Origin: Natrialbaceae archaeon
Lineage (GTDB): Archaea > Halobacteriota > Halobacteria > Halobacteriales > Natrialbaceae
Direction: 5' to 3'
DNA: 8,634 nt
Assembly: GCA_003552885.1 (NCBI GenBank)
Contig: PUPA01000148.1
Span: forward strand, 1 to 8,634
Within the stretch, counting starts at the first letter, position 1. Every line of letters begins with the position of its first letter. Below are positions 1 to 5,119 of the stretch, one piece after another. The notes under the pieces were generated by a model, which saw only the letters and a program-made list of their open reading frames with translations, ran no database searches and was not told the origin of the DNA. Made by a program: the position numbers and the translations under genes.

Positions 1-1
1 A

Positions 2-76
2 CGGGCACGATGGGATTCGAACCCACGACCGTCGGATTAGAAGTCCGACGCTCTATCCGGACTGAGCTACGTGCCC
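2..76 (-). tRNA. tRNA-Arg, anticodon TCT
   Basis: The reverse complement folds into a full cloverleaf. The 7-bp acceptor stem is GGGCACG/CGTGCCC, the D arm is GCTC...GAGC, and the anticodon stem TCGGA/TCCGA encloses the loop CTTCTAA. The T arm is GTGGG-TTCGAAT-CCCAT, and a G discriminator base lies at position 2. The anticodon TCT reads AGA (and probably AGG) arginine codons, which are rare in such GC-rich genomes. No CCA is encoded in the bases visible, as is usual in haloarchaea. No intron interrupts the anticodon loop. The gene appears to be transcribed on its own from the TATA-like element at 101-110. Confidence 0.97.
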
Positions 77-100
77 TCGCGTGCTCACTCGTCGGCCGAT

Positions 101-110
101 CGGTATAAGC
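101..110 (-). promoter_or_regulatory. Probable TATA box of tRNA-Arg
   Basis: Read on the minus strand this is GCTTATACCG, about 30 bp upstream of the tRNA 5' end, the normal archaeal TATA distance. It sits in the 47-bp gap between the tRNA and the stop codon of the YccF gene, so the tRNA need not depend on read-through from that gene. Confidence 0.6.
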
Positions 111-123
111 GGTGTGGATCGCC

Positions 124-498
124 TCAGCCGTGGAACCGGTACAGCGAGGTCACGAACGGCAGCCGGTGGATCATCCAGATCGCGATCGGCAGCCCGAGGA
201 TCGTGATCGCTAACAGCGTCGCCAGGTTGGCCCACAGAAAGGAGAGCCACCAGCCGACGAGCACGAAGTACACCGCCCTGATCGCGAGCGGATGCTGGCT
301 CCGGCCGGCGTCGGGGTCGACGATCGACCGCGGCTCGGCGAGCGTCAGTGCCGTCGGCACGAGGTTGATGAGCTTGATGCCGACCGGCAACAGGATTACG
401 GTCAGGTTCAACAGCCAGGCGAGGTTGATCACGATCGGCGTCAGCCACCAGCCGACGAACACGAACCACACCGCACGGACGAGCACCGGCCGACCCAT
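124..498 (-). CDS. YccF domain (DUF307) inner-membrane protein
   Basis: A 124-residue hydrophobic protein built from two similar halves. Both halves carry the family signature: RAVWFVFVGWWL at residues 8-19 and RAVYFVLVGWWL at 74-85. Each is followed by a second hydrophobic helix, and the second half has LTIxGLP-like residues (about 97-105). This matches the YccF/DUF307 inner-membrane family, whose biochemical role is unknown. About four membrane segments are expected, with a short polar linker at residues 52-70 (SIVDPDAGRSQ). The ATG at 498 is chosen because it starts just before the first helix and has a TATA-like element 26 bp upstream. It is divergent from the UPF0200 gene, and the two promoters share the 78-bp gap. 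The family call is from recognised motifs; function is not inferred. Confidence 0.88.
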   Translation of the reverse strand: MGRPVLVRAVWFVFVGWWLTPIVINLAWLLNLTVILLPVGIKLINLVPTALTLAEPRSIVDPDAGRSQHPLAIRAVYFVLVGWWLSFLWANLATLLAITILGLPIAIWMIHRLPFVTSLYRFHG

Positions 499-519
499 AC
501 GGTCCCGGGGAGCCGATCC

Positions 520-528
520 GACATAACG
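520..528 (-). promoter_or_regulatory. Possible TATA box of the YccF gene
   Basis: Minus-strand CGTTATGT is centred about 26 bp upstream of the ATG at 498. This spacing is typical of leaderless haloarchaeal genes. No ribosome binding site is evident. Weak on sequence alone; position is the main support. Confidence 0.4.
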
Positions 529-544
529 CCGCCGGAGACACAGC

Positions 545-552
545 CCTTATGA
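545..552 (+). promoter_or_regulatory. Probable TATA box of the UPF0200-UPF0201 operon
   Basis: CTTATGAA is centred about 29 bp upstream of the ATG at 577, with no GGAGG-like ribosome binding site between them. This suggests a leaderless transcript starting at or next to the start codon. Confidence 0.5.
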
Positions 553-576
553 ACGCGTCGGCTGTACCGTCCCCCG

Positions 577-1137
577 ATGCACGTCATCGGAACCGTGGGG
601 TTGCCGGGCAGCGGCAAGAGCGAGGCCGCCACGGTCGCACGCGAGGAGGGGATCCCGGTGGTGACGATGGGGGACGTGATCCGCCAGGAGACCGCCGAGC
701 GCGGGCTCGACCCCGCGAAGGATCACGGGACGGTCGCGAAGGCACTCCGCCGGGAACACGGCACCGCGGCGGTCGCCGAGCGCTCGTTGCCGATGATCGA
801 GGATCGCCTGGAGCGGTACGACGCCGTCCTCGTCGACGGCATCCGCTCGGACGCCGAGGTCGACGTCTTCGAGGAGCGCTTCGGCGAGGCGTTCACCCTC
901 GTCAGCATCGAGGCTCCCTTCGAGCTCCGCGCCGAGCGGATCGACGGCCGCGGCCGGGACCTCGGGGAGGCCGACGGTGGGGAGTCCGTAGAGAGCCGCG
1001 ACGAGCGCGAACGCGGCTTCGGGATGGACGAGGCGATGGCCCGGGCCGACGTCGTCGTCGAGAACACCGCCAGCCTGGAGGGGTTCCACGCGCGGATCCG
1101 CGAGCTCGTCGCCGGCGAGACGGGTGGGGGTCGATGA
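577..1137 (+). CDS. UPF0200 family P-loop kinase-like protein
   Basis: A 186-residue protein with a clear Walker A loop GLPGSGKS at residues 8-15. It also has MGDVIRQE at 31-38, a nucleoside-kinase-like region VDGIRSDAEV at 86-95 (Walker B position), an arginine-rich lid-like segment around 141-147 (RDERERG), and a C-terminal ADVVVENT strand at 157-164. Together these fit the archaeal UPF0200 family, which resembles dephospho-CoA and nucleotide kinases. The substrate is not established, so automatic labels such as dephospho-CoA kinase or adenylate kinase are only fold-level guesses. The start fits a leaderless promoter, and the P-loop begins at residue 8 as usual. The stop codon overlaps the start of the UPF0201 gene (ATGA), so the two are co-transcribed and probably translationally coupled. 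Likely cytoplasmic. Confidence 0.9.
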   Translation: MHVIGTVGLPGSGKSEAATVAREEGIPVVTMGDVIRQETAERGLDPAKDHGTVAKALRREHGTAAVAERSLPMIEDRLERYDAVLVDGIRSDAEVDVFEERFGEAFTLVSIEAPFELRAERIDGRGRDLGEADGGESVESRDERERGFGMDEAMARADVVVENTASLEGFHARIRELVAGETGGGR

Positions 1138-1553
1138 CGGCGATCTACCGCGTCGACGTCGAGATCACGGCGCCGGTGTACGATACCGAGGTCACCGCCC
1201 GGGTCGCCGACGCCGTCGCCACCCTCTTTCCCGAGGCCGACCTCGAGGAGGGACTCGGCGAGATCAGGGGCCGGTCCCACTCGCTCGCTCACTTCTCGGA
1301 GCTGCTCCACCGCCAGGAGATCCTCGACACCGCACGCGCCGAGTTCTTCGACGGCCGGGAGGGCGGGAGCTTCGGGTTCGCCCTGAAGAAGGGGGCCGCG
1401 TTCGAGGGACGGGTCAACTTCGCCGTCGGTGAGCCCGACGAGCTCGGGGAGATCGCCGTCCGCGTCCGGGTCGACGAGCCCTCCGTGGAGGAGTACGTCG
1501 ACCACGTCGCCCCGCCGACCGAGGACGGGACGCCGATCGAGCCGGAGGATTGA
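1134..1553 (+). CDS. UPF0201 family putative RNA-binding protein
   Basis: A 139-residue acidic protein beginning MTAIYRVDVEITAPVYDTEV. It has the features of the archaeal UPF0201 family: an N-terminal beta strand with V-x-V-E-I, a helix ending LFPEADLEEG (31-40), an I-R-G-R-S segment (44-48), and HFSELLHRQEILDTAR (53-68). These are followed by a glycine- and lysine-containing turn (FALKKGAAF) and a C-terminal acidic strand. The family is thought to adopt a ribosomal protein L5-like fold and to bind RNA. That is family knowledge, not something visible here. The ATG at 1134 overlaps the upstream stop codon by four bases. A G-rich stretch (GGTGGGGGT) just upstream may serve as a weak ribosome binding site. 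A longer open frame in the same phase starts at 549, but it is a shadow of UPF0200. Confidence 0.88.
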   Translation: MTAIYRVDVEITAPVYDTEVTARVADAVATLFPEADLEEGLGEIRGRSHSLAHFSELLHRQEILDTARAEFFDGREGGSFGFALKKGAAFEGRVNFAVGEPDELGEIAVRVRVDEPSVEEYVDHVAPPTEDGTPIEPED

Positions 1554-1585
1554 CCGACCACCGCCCCCGTGGCCCGGGTGGGGGA

Positions 1586-1593
1586 CTCTTGAA
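1586..1593 (+). promoter_or_regulatory. Weak TATA-like element of the CBS-MaoC gene
   Basis: CTCTTGAA is the only AT-containing patch in the 63-bp intergenic region and is centred about 28 bp upstream of the ATG at 1617. The spacing suits a leaderless transcript, but the match to a TATA box is poor. Read-through from the UPF0201 gene is also possible. Confidence 0.3.
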
Positions 1594-1616
1594 GCCACCC
1601 GTGGTAGGGGGCCCCG

Positions 1617-2537
1617 ATGTACGAGGAGATCCCAGTACGCGAGGTGATGCTCACCGACGTCGCGACCGCCGAGACCGAGCGAACGGCCGAGGAGGCGGCC
1701 GTCACGATCCGCGAGGAGGGAGTCGGCTCGGTCGTGGTGGTCCGGAACGGAACGCCCGTCGGCATCCTCACCGAAGCCGACTTCGCGAGACAGCTCTGTG
1801 AGCGATCGGGGCTCGCCAGGGTCGAACTCGGCGAGGTGATGTCGGCGCCGCTCGTGACGGTCGATCCAGACGCGTCGATCCACGAGGCGGCCGCGACGCT
1901 GCGCGAACACGACGTCAAACACCTCCCCGTCGTCGACGGCGGGGAGCTCCGGGGGATCGTGACCACCGCCGAGCTGTGTCGGTACATCCCCCAGCTGATG
2001 CATCCGCCGGTCGCCAGGCCGGAGCTGCCGCCGCGGCGGTCGATCCGGCCCGAGACGGCATACGAGCGCGAGGACTGGTCGTTCGAGTACCGCGGGGTCG
2101 ACGAGACGCGGGTCTCCGTGGGCGACGTGGCGACGTTCGAGCGCCAGCTGACGACCGAGGACGTGGAGGCGTTCGCCGAGGCGACCGGCGACACCAGCCG
2201 TCTGCACCTCGAAGAGGAGTACGCCACGGGCACCCGGTTTGGCGGCCGGATCGCCCACGGTGCGCTCGCGGTCGGGCTGATCAGCGCGGCGCTCGCCAGG
2301 CTTCCCGGGCTGACGATCTACCTCTCCCAGGAGGCGTCGTTCCGTGGGCCCCTCCACGTCGGCGAGCGCGCGAGCGCCCGCTGTGAGATCGTCGACGAGC
2401 TTGGCGGGTCGAAGTTCCGCGTCGAGACGACCGTCCACGACGGCGACGACGAGCCCGTCCTCGAGGGCGAGGCCGTCGTCCTGGTCGACGAGCTCCCGCC
2501 GCACGCGGAGGGTCACGAGGGAGCGACTGCCGACTAG
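1617..2537 (+). CDS. CBS-pair / MaoC-like hydratase fusion protein
   Basis: A 306-residue two-part protein. Residues about 8-60 and 73-127 form a tandem CBS (Bateman) pair, seen in repeats such as VREVML...VGSVVVVRNGTPVGILTEADF and LGEVMSAPLVTVDPDASI...KHLPVVDGGELRGIVTTAEL. Such pairs usually bind adenine nucleotides or S-adenosylmethionine. After a proline/arginine linker (about 130-150), residues about 165-291 form a MaoC/(R)-specific enoyl-hydratase hotdog domain. Its catalytic Asp-x4-His is present as GDTSRLH (D192, H197), followed by IAHG at 212-215. The family hydrates trans-2-enoyl-CoA to (R)-3-hydroxyacyl-CoA. The Asn-Pro usually found inside the motif is Ser-Arg here. Nucleotide-controlled hydratase activity is my inference. 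No acyl-CoA pathway genes lie nearby. The 3' end converges on the lipoprotein gene. Confidence 0.88.
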   Translation: MYEEIPVREVMLTDVATAETERTAEEAAVTIREEGVGSVVVVRNGTPVGILTEADFARQLCERSGLARVELGEVMSAPLVTVDPDASIHEAAATLREHDVKHLPVVDGGELRGIVTTAELCRYIPQLMHPPVARPELPPRRSIRPETAYEREDWSFEYRGVDETRVSVGDVATFERQLTTEDVEAFAEATGDTSRLHLEEEYATGTRFGGRIAHGALAVGLISAALARLPGLTIYLSQEASFRGPLHVGERASARCEIVDELGGSKFRVETTVHDGDDEPVLEGEAVVLVDELPPHAEGHEGATAD

Positions 2538-4162
2538 CCACAGTCTTCGGCCTCCTCGACCCTCCGTCTGGCTTCCGTCTCGAGCGCGTCGGCCTCGCGG
2601 GGCCTGCCGTCGATGGCTGCATCCATGGCCTCGACGAACGTCTCGGCACCCTCTTCGAGGGTGTCGCTCCGACACCGGGCGCGGTCGAACCGATCCTCGA
2701 GCCGGTCCGGCGGCGCGTCGGCCGCCTCGAGGGTGGCCGTCGCGTCGGCGAACGCCTCGCGCGCCGCGAGGAACTCCACTCTGGCGTCCTCGAACGCGCC
2801 GGCCTCGTTCGCGTCCTCGCCCGCGTCGATCCGCTGGAGGCCGGCGACCGTCGCGTCGTTGGCGTCGGTCAGCGTCACTGACGCCTCGAGGACGTCCTCG
2901 AGCTCCGCCGTGCCGTCCTCGAGCGGGTCGACGCCGGCAGGGTCGACCCCCTCGAGTGTGCGTCCGGACTCGGTGAACGACCGGCGTGCGGCCGCGAACG
3001 ACTCGCGGGCCGGCCCGAGGGATTCGTCGTCGACGTGCTCGCCGCCCTCCTCGAGGTGGGTGAACCCCTCGGTTGCCGTCCCGTTGGCCTCGGCCAGTCC
3101 CGCCCCGGCCCCGACCACCTCCCGGAGCCGCGAGCGTTCGGCCTCGACGGGCTCTGCCTCCTCCTCGTCCATCCCGTCGAGGGTCGCCTCGGCGTCGGCG
3201 AACGTCGCCCGCGCGTCGGCGAAGGCGTCGCCGGCCGGCCCGAACGCCTCCTCTTCGAGGTGGCCCTCACCCTCCTCGAGGCGCTCGAAGCCGTCGATCG
3301 TCGTCACCTGTGCGTCGAGGACCGTCTTCGAGGGGTCGAGCACCGACGACAGCTCCCGGGCGCCCTCCTCGATCGAGTCGACACCCGCCGGGTCGAGGCC
3401 GTCGAGGGCCGCGGAGGCGTCGGCGAACGTCGCCCGCGCGTCGGCGAACGAACCCCGTGCCGGCTCGAGCTCCCCGGCGTCGACGGCCGCCTCGCCTTCC
3501 TCGACCCCCTCGTAGCCGTCGACGGTTAGCCCGTAGGCGTCGGTCAGCTCCAGTCCGGCCCCGAGCACCTCTGTGAGCCGCGTGGCGCCCTCCTCGATCG
3601 GTTCGACGTCGACGGCGTTCAGCCCGTCCAGCCGGTCGCGGTCGAGCCCGGCGAGGGTCTCCCGGGCCGGATCGACTCGATCGAGCGGCTCGGCGAGGCC
3701 GCTCCGTCGTCGGTCGAGGCGCTCTCGCGTCTCCTCGAGGCGTCGCTCCTCGAAGGCCGACTCCAAGGCCTCGTCGTCGCCGAACTCGCCGTCGTCGACG
3801 CCCTCGACCCCGTCGAGGGTCCCCGCGAGGCCGTCGGCGTACGTCCACAGCTCCTCGCGGTCGGCCGCCCGCTCGTCGTCCACCTCCGCGAGGTGCGAAC
3901 GCGCCGTCTCGAGCCGCTCGCGGTGTTCGTCGGCATCGAACTCGAACGCCTCGGGCTCCTCGAAGCGGTCGGCGACCAGCCCGAGCGCGAGTGCGACCTC
4001 GTTCAGCCGGGAGATCGCACGGGCGAGTTCCCGGGCCGTGAGCGCTTCGGCCGTCCGTTCGAACGCCGGCTCTTCCCCTCCGTCGTCGCCGAAACCGACC
4101 CTGTCCAGACAGCCGGCGAGAGCACCGACGCCGGCGACGGCGAGGTAGCTCCGTCGATCCAT
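2534..4162 (-). CDS. Tat-type lipoprotein with four 75-residue helical repeats
   Basis: A 542-residue, very acidic protein of unrecognised function. The N-terminus MDRRSYLAVAGVGALAGC has the twin arginine (3-4), a short hydrophobic stretch and a lipobox LAGC. The mature protein should therefore be exported folded by Tat and lipid-anchored at Cys18 outside the cell. Residues 186-485 divide into four units of exactly 75 residues (186-260, 261-335, 336-410, 411-485). Each holds an IEEG-like start, a T-[IV]-x-G-[FY]-x-x-[LV]-E-E-G segment and a helix like F-A-D-A-R-A-T-F-A-D-A. A more diverged related segment lies at about 135-185. The pattern suggests TPR-like helical hairpins. The only other cysteines are 497 and 541, near the C-terminus. 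The start is set by the signal peptide; a TATA-like element lies 27 bp upstream. It could be a scaffold or a binding lipoprotein; no partner is evident. Confidence 0.85.
   Translation of the reverse strand: MDRRSYLAVAGVGALAGCLDRVGFGDDGGEEPAFERTAEALTARELARAISRLNEVALALGLVADRFEEPEAFEFDADEHRERLETARSHLAEVDDERAADREELWTYADGLAGTLDGVEGVDDGEFGDDEALESAFEERRLEETRERLDRRRSGLAEPLDRVDPARETLAGLDRDRLDGLNAVDVEPIEEGATRLTEVLGAGLELTDAYGLTVDGYEGVEEGEAAVDAGELEPARGSFADARATFADASAALDGLDPAGVDSIEEGARELSSVLDPSKTVLDAQVTTIDGFERLEEGEGHLEEEAFGPAGDAFADARATFADAEATLDGMDEEEAEPVEAERSRLREVVGAGAGLAEANGTATEGFTHLEEGGEHVDDESLGPARESFAAARRSFTESGRTLEGVDPAGVDPLEDGTAELEDVLEASVTLTDANDATVAGLQRIDAGEDANEAGAFEDARVEFLAAREAFADATATLEAADAPPDRLEDRFDRARCRSDTLEEGAETFVEAMDAAIDGRPREADALETEARRRVEEAEDCG
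2708..3607 (-). repeat. Four tandem 225-bp coding repeats in the lipoprotein
   Basis: The four 75-codon units run 3607-3383, 3382-3158, 3157-2933 and 2932-2708 on the minus strand. Similarity is visible in DNA as well as protein. A run of about 33 bases beginning ggcgtcggcgaacgtcgccc occurs at 3191 and again at 3416, exactly 225 bp apart. The units probably arose by in-frame tandem duplication. The first two units are the closest pair over the helix, while the others have diverged further. Confidence 0.85.
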
Positions 4163-4178
4163 GTGAGGGTCACCTCAC
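4163..4178. promoter_or_regulatory. Perfect 6-bp inverted repeat abutting the lipoprotein start
   Basis: GTGAGG-gtca-CCTCAC is a perfect inverted repeat ending directly at the lipoprotein ATG, between the TATA-like element (4185-4192) and the start codon. It could be an operator for a dimeric regulator or a short hairpin at the 5' end of the mRNA. Function is inferred only from symmetry and position. Confidence 0.35.
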
Positions 4179-4184
4179 CTGATG

Positions 4185-4192
4185 GACTTGAG
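4185..4192 (-). promoter_or_regulatory. Weak TATA-like element of the lipoprotein gene
   Basis: Minus-strand CTCAAGTC is centred about 27 bp upstream of the ATG at 4162. It is a poor TATA match, but it is the best candidate at the expected distance for a leaderless transcript. Confidence 0.3.
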
Positions 4193-4224
4193 GGTGTCGG
4201 CCGATCGGTCGCCGTGATCGGTCC

Positions 4225-4425
4225 GATTCGAACCTCCTCGCGTACGGTTCTGTCGCTCGCGAATTGCTCGCCACAGAGATAGGCTCGGGCGGGTTCGAAC
4301 CTCGCCCAGACGGTCGGCCTCACTACGTTCGGCCGCTGCGACTGATCTGGTTCGAACCACCCTCGCATACAGTTCTGTGACTCACTGTCGTTCGTCCCAG
4401 AAATGGGCTCGGGCGGGTTCGAACC
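4225..4425 (-). repeat. 124-bp imperfect duplication with tRNA 3'-end relics
   Basis: A 77-bp segment at 4225-4301 recurs at 4349-4425, 124 bp away. By eye the two are about three-quarters identical, with small compensating indels. Each copy starts with a T-arm-like gattcgaacc/ggttcgaacc (4225, 4349), then a spacer flanked by TTCTGT and ACAGA/CAGAA. Each ends with the exact 20-bp ggctcgggcgggttcgaacc (4282-4301, 4406-4425). In the second copy those 20 bases are the 3' end of the intact tRNA-Val, covering its acceptor 3' half, T-stem and T-loop. In the first copy the rest of a tRNA does not follow: the T-stem partner is degraded and no anticodon arm is seen. No protein-coding gene is supported in 4163-4403. 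Confidence 0.8.
4282..4301 (-). pseudogene. tRNA-Val 3'-end fragment (relic or att-like site)
   Basis: Twenty bases identical to the 3' part of the adjacent tRNA-Val (4406-4425). The matching T-stem strand is mispaired at two of five positions, and no D arm or anticodon arm follows, so it cannot make a functional tRNA. It could be a duplicated fragment or the scar of an element that integrated into the tRNA 3' end. Confidence 0.6.
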
Positions 4426-4477
4426 GCCGATCTCGGCCTTGTAAAGGCCACGTCATGACCAGCTAGACCACGAGCCC
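4404..4477 (-). tRNA. tRNA-Val, anticodon TAC
   Basis: The reverse complement forms a complete cloverleaf. The acceptor stem is GGGCTCG/CGAGCCC with A as discriminator (position 4404), and the D arm is GTC...GAC. The anticodon stem TGGCC/GGCCG holds the loop TTTACAA, and the T arm is GGCGG-TTCGAAC-CCGCC. Anticodon TAC reads GUA (and possibly GUG) valine codons. No intron and no encoded CCA are seen. Its promoter lies in the short gap shared with the divergent DUF192 gene, and its 3' end is duplicated downstream as a relic. Confidence 0.97.
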
Positions 4478-4501
4478 GTGGTCGGACGGAGTCGGCCCGC
4501 C

Positions 4502-4510
4502 CGAATAACC
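4502..4510 (-). promoter_or_regulatory. Probable TATA element of tRNA-Val
   Basis: Minus-strand GGTTATTCG lies 25-33 bp upstream of the tRNA 5' end. It touches the TATA-like element of the divergent DUF192 gene, so the two transcription complexes would be packed back to back. Confidence 0.45.
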
Positions 4511-4517
4511 TTTACTC
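4509..4517 (+). promoter_or_regulatory. Probable TATA element of the DUF192 gene
   Basis: CCTTTACTC is centred about 27 bp upstream of the ATG at 4540, with no ribosome binding site in between, as expected for a leaderless haloarchaeal mRNA. Confidence 0.5.
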
Positions 4518-4539
4518 TCTCGGCCCGGACGGATCCCCG

Positions 4540-5016
4540 ATGGCCCGACGGCCCCTCGCTGCCCTCGCCGTGGCCCTCCTGGCCGTCGGGCTGCTCGTGG
4601 CCGTCGGGCTCGTCCCGGCGCCGTGGAGCGACGACCGCGCGGAGGTCTCGATACTCGGGCCCGACGGCGAGCGGGCCGTCGTCGACGCCGAGGTCGCCGA
4701 CACACCCTACGAACGGTACGTCGGGTTGAGCGACCACGACGAGCTCGGCGACGGCGAGGGGATGCTGTTCGTCCACCGCGGGGAGGCCGAGCGGACCTAC
4801 GTCATGCGCGGGATGGACTTCGACATCGGCATCGCCTTCGTCGGCGCCGACGGGCGGATCACGGCGATCCACGAGGCCCGGGCGCCCGGCCCTGGCGAGG
4901 ACGGCGAGGAGCTCCGGTACTCGGGTCGGGCGAAGTGGGTCCTCGAGGTGCCAGCGGGCTATCTAGACGAACACGGCGTCGAGGTCGGCGACGAGGTCAA
5001 GATCGAACGTGGCTGA
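4540..5016 (+). CDS. Membrane-anchored DUF192 (UPF0127) protein
   Basis: A 158-residue protein. Residues about 5-27 form one hydrophobic helix (LAALAVALLAVGLLVAVGLV), so the rest is probably outside the cell, tethered by an uncleaved anchor or released after cleavage. Residues about 34-155 match DUF192/UPF0127: YERYVGLSDHDEL (57-69), GMLFVH (74-79), and YVMRGMDFDIGIAF (87-100), the equivalent of the family's M-K-N-T-x-x-P-L-D-I-x-F. The domain closes with VLEVPAGYLDEHGVEVGD (134-151). The biochemical function of the family is unknown. The usual Lys-Asn-Thr after the methionine is Arg-Gly-Met here, a common type of drift. The gene is divergent from tRNA-Val. The next gene starts 103 bp downstream with its own promoter, so it is probably monocistronic. 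Confidence 0.9.
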   Translation: MARRPLAALAVALLAVGLLVAVGLVPAPWSDDRAEVSILGPDGERAVVDAEVADTPYERYVGLSDHDELGDGEGMLFVHRGEAERTYVMRGMDFDIGIAFVGADGRITAIHEARAPGPGEDGEELRYSGRAKWVLEVPAGYLDEHGVEVGDEVKIERG

Positions 5017-5087
5017 TCACTTCCAGTGTCAGTGGCTCACACGGTCGTTTGTCCAGCCGGCGCGAGGTATTTCGGTTCGCAGCCAAG

Positions 5088-5096
5088 GCTTATCCC
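5088..5096 (+). promoter_or_regulatory. TATA box of the ABC exporter gene
   Basis: GGCTTATCC, within aaggcttatccc, is centred about 28 bp upstream of the ATG at 5120. It is the most convincing haloarchaeal promoter in the window. It lies downstream of the first in-frame ATG (5009), so it argues for the later start. Confidence 0.6.
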
Positions 5097-5119
5097 CGGC
5101 GATCCCTCCAGGACGGATT

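Noticed and set aside
1564..1584. GC-rich inverted repeat (CCCCC...GGGGG) after UPF0201 as a terminator
   Set aside because: Archaeal termination relies mainly on T-rich tracts and none follows. In DNA this GC-rich, such short G/C inverted repeats are expected by chance.
723..2675. Long minus-strand open frame (about 650 codons) opposite UPF0200, UPF0201 and CBS-MaoC
   Set aside because: It is Arg/Gly/Pro-rich low-complexity translation with no family features, a typical antisense shadow in GC-rich codon-biased DNA. The plus-strand genes have clear domains.
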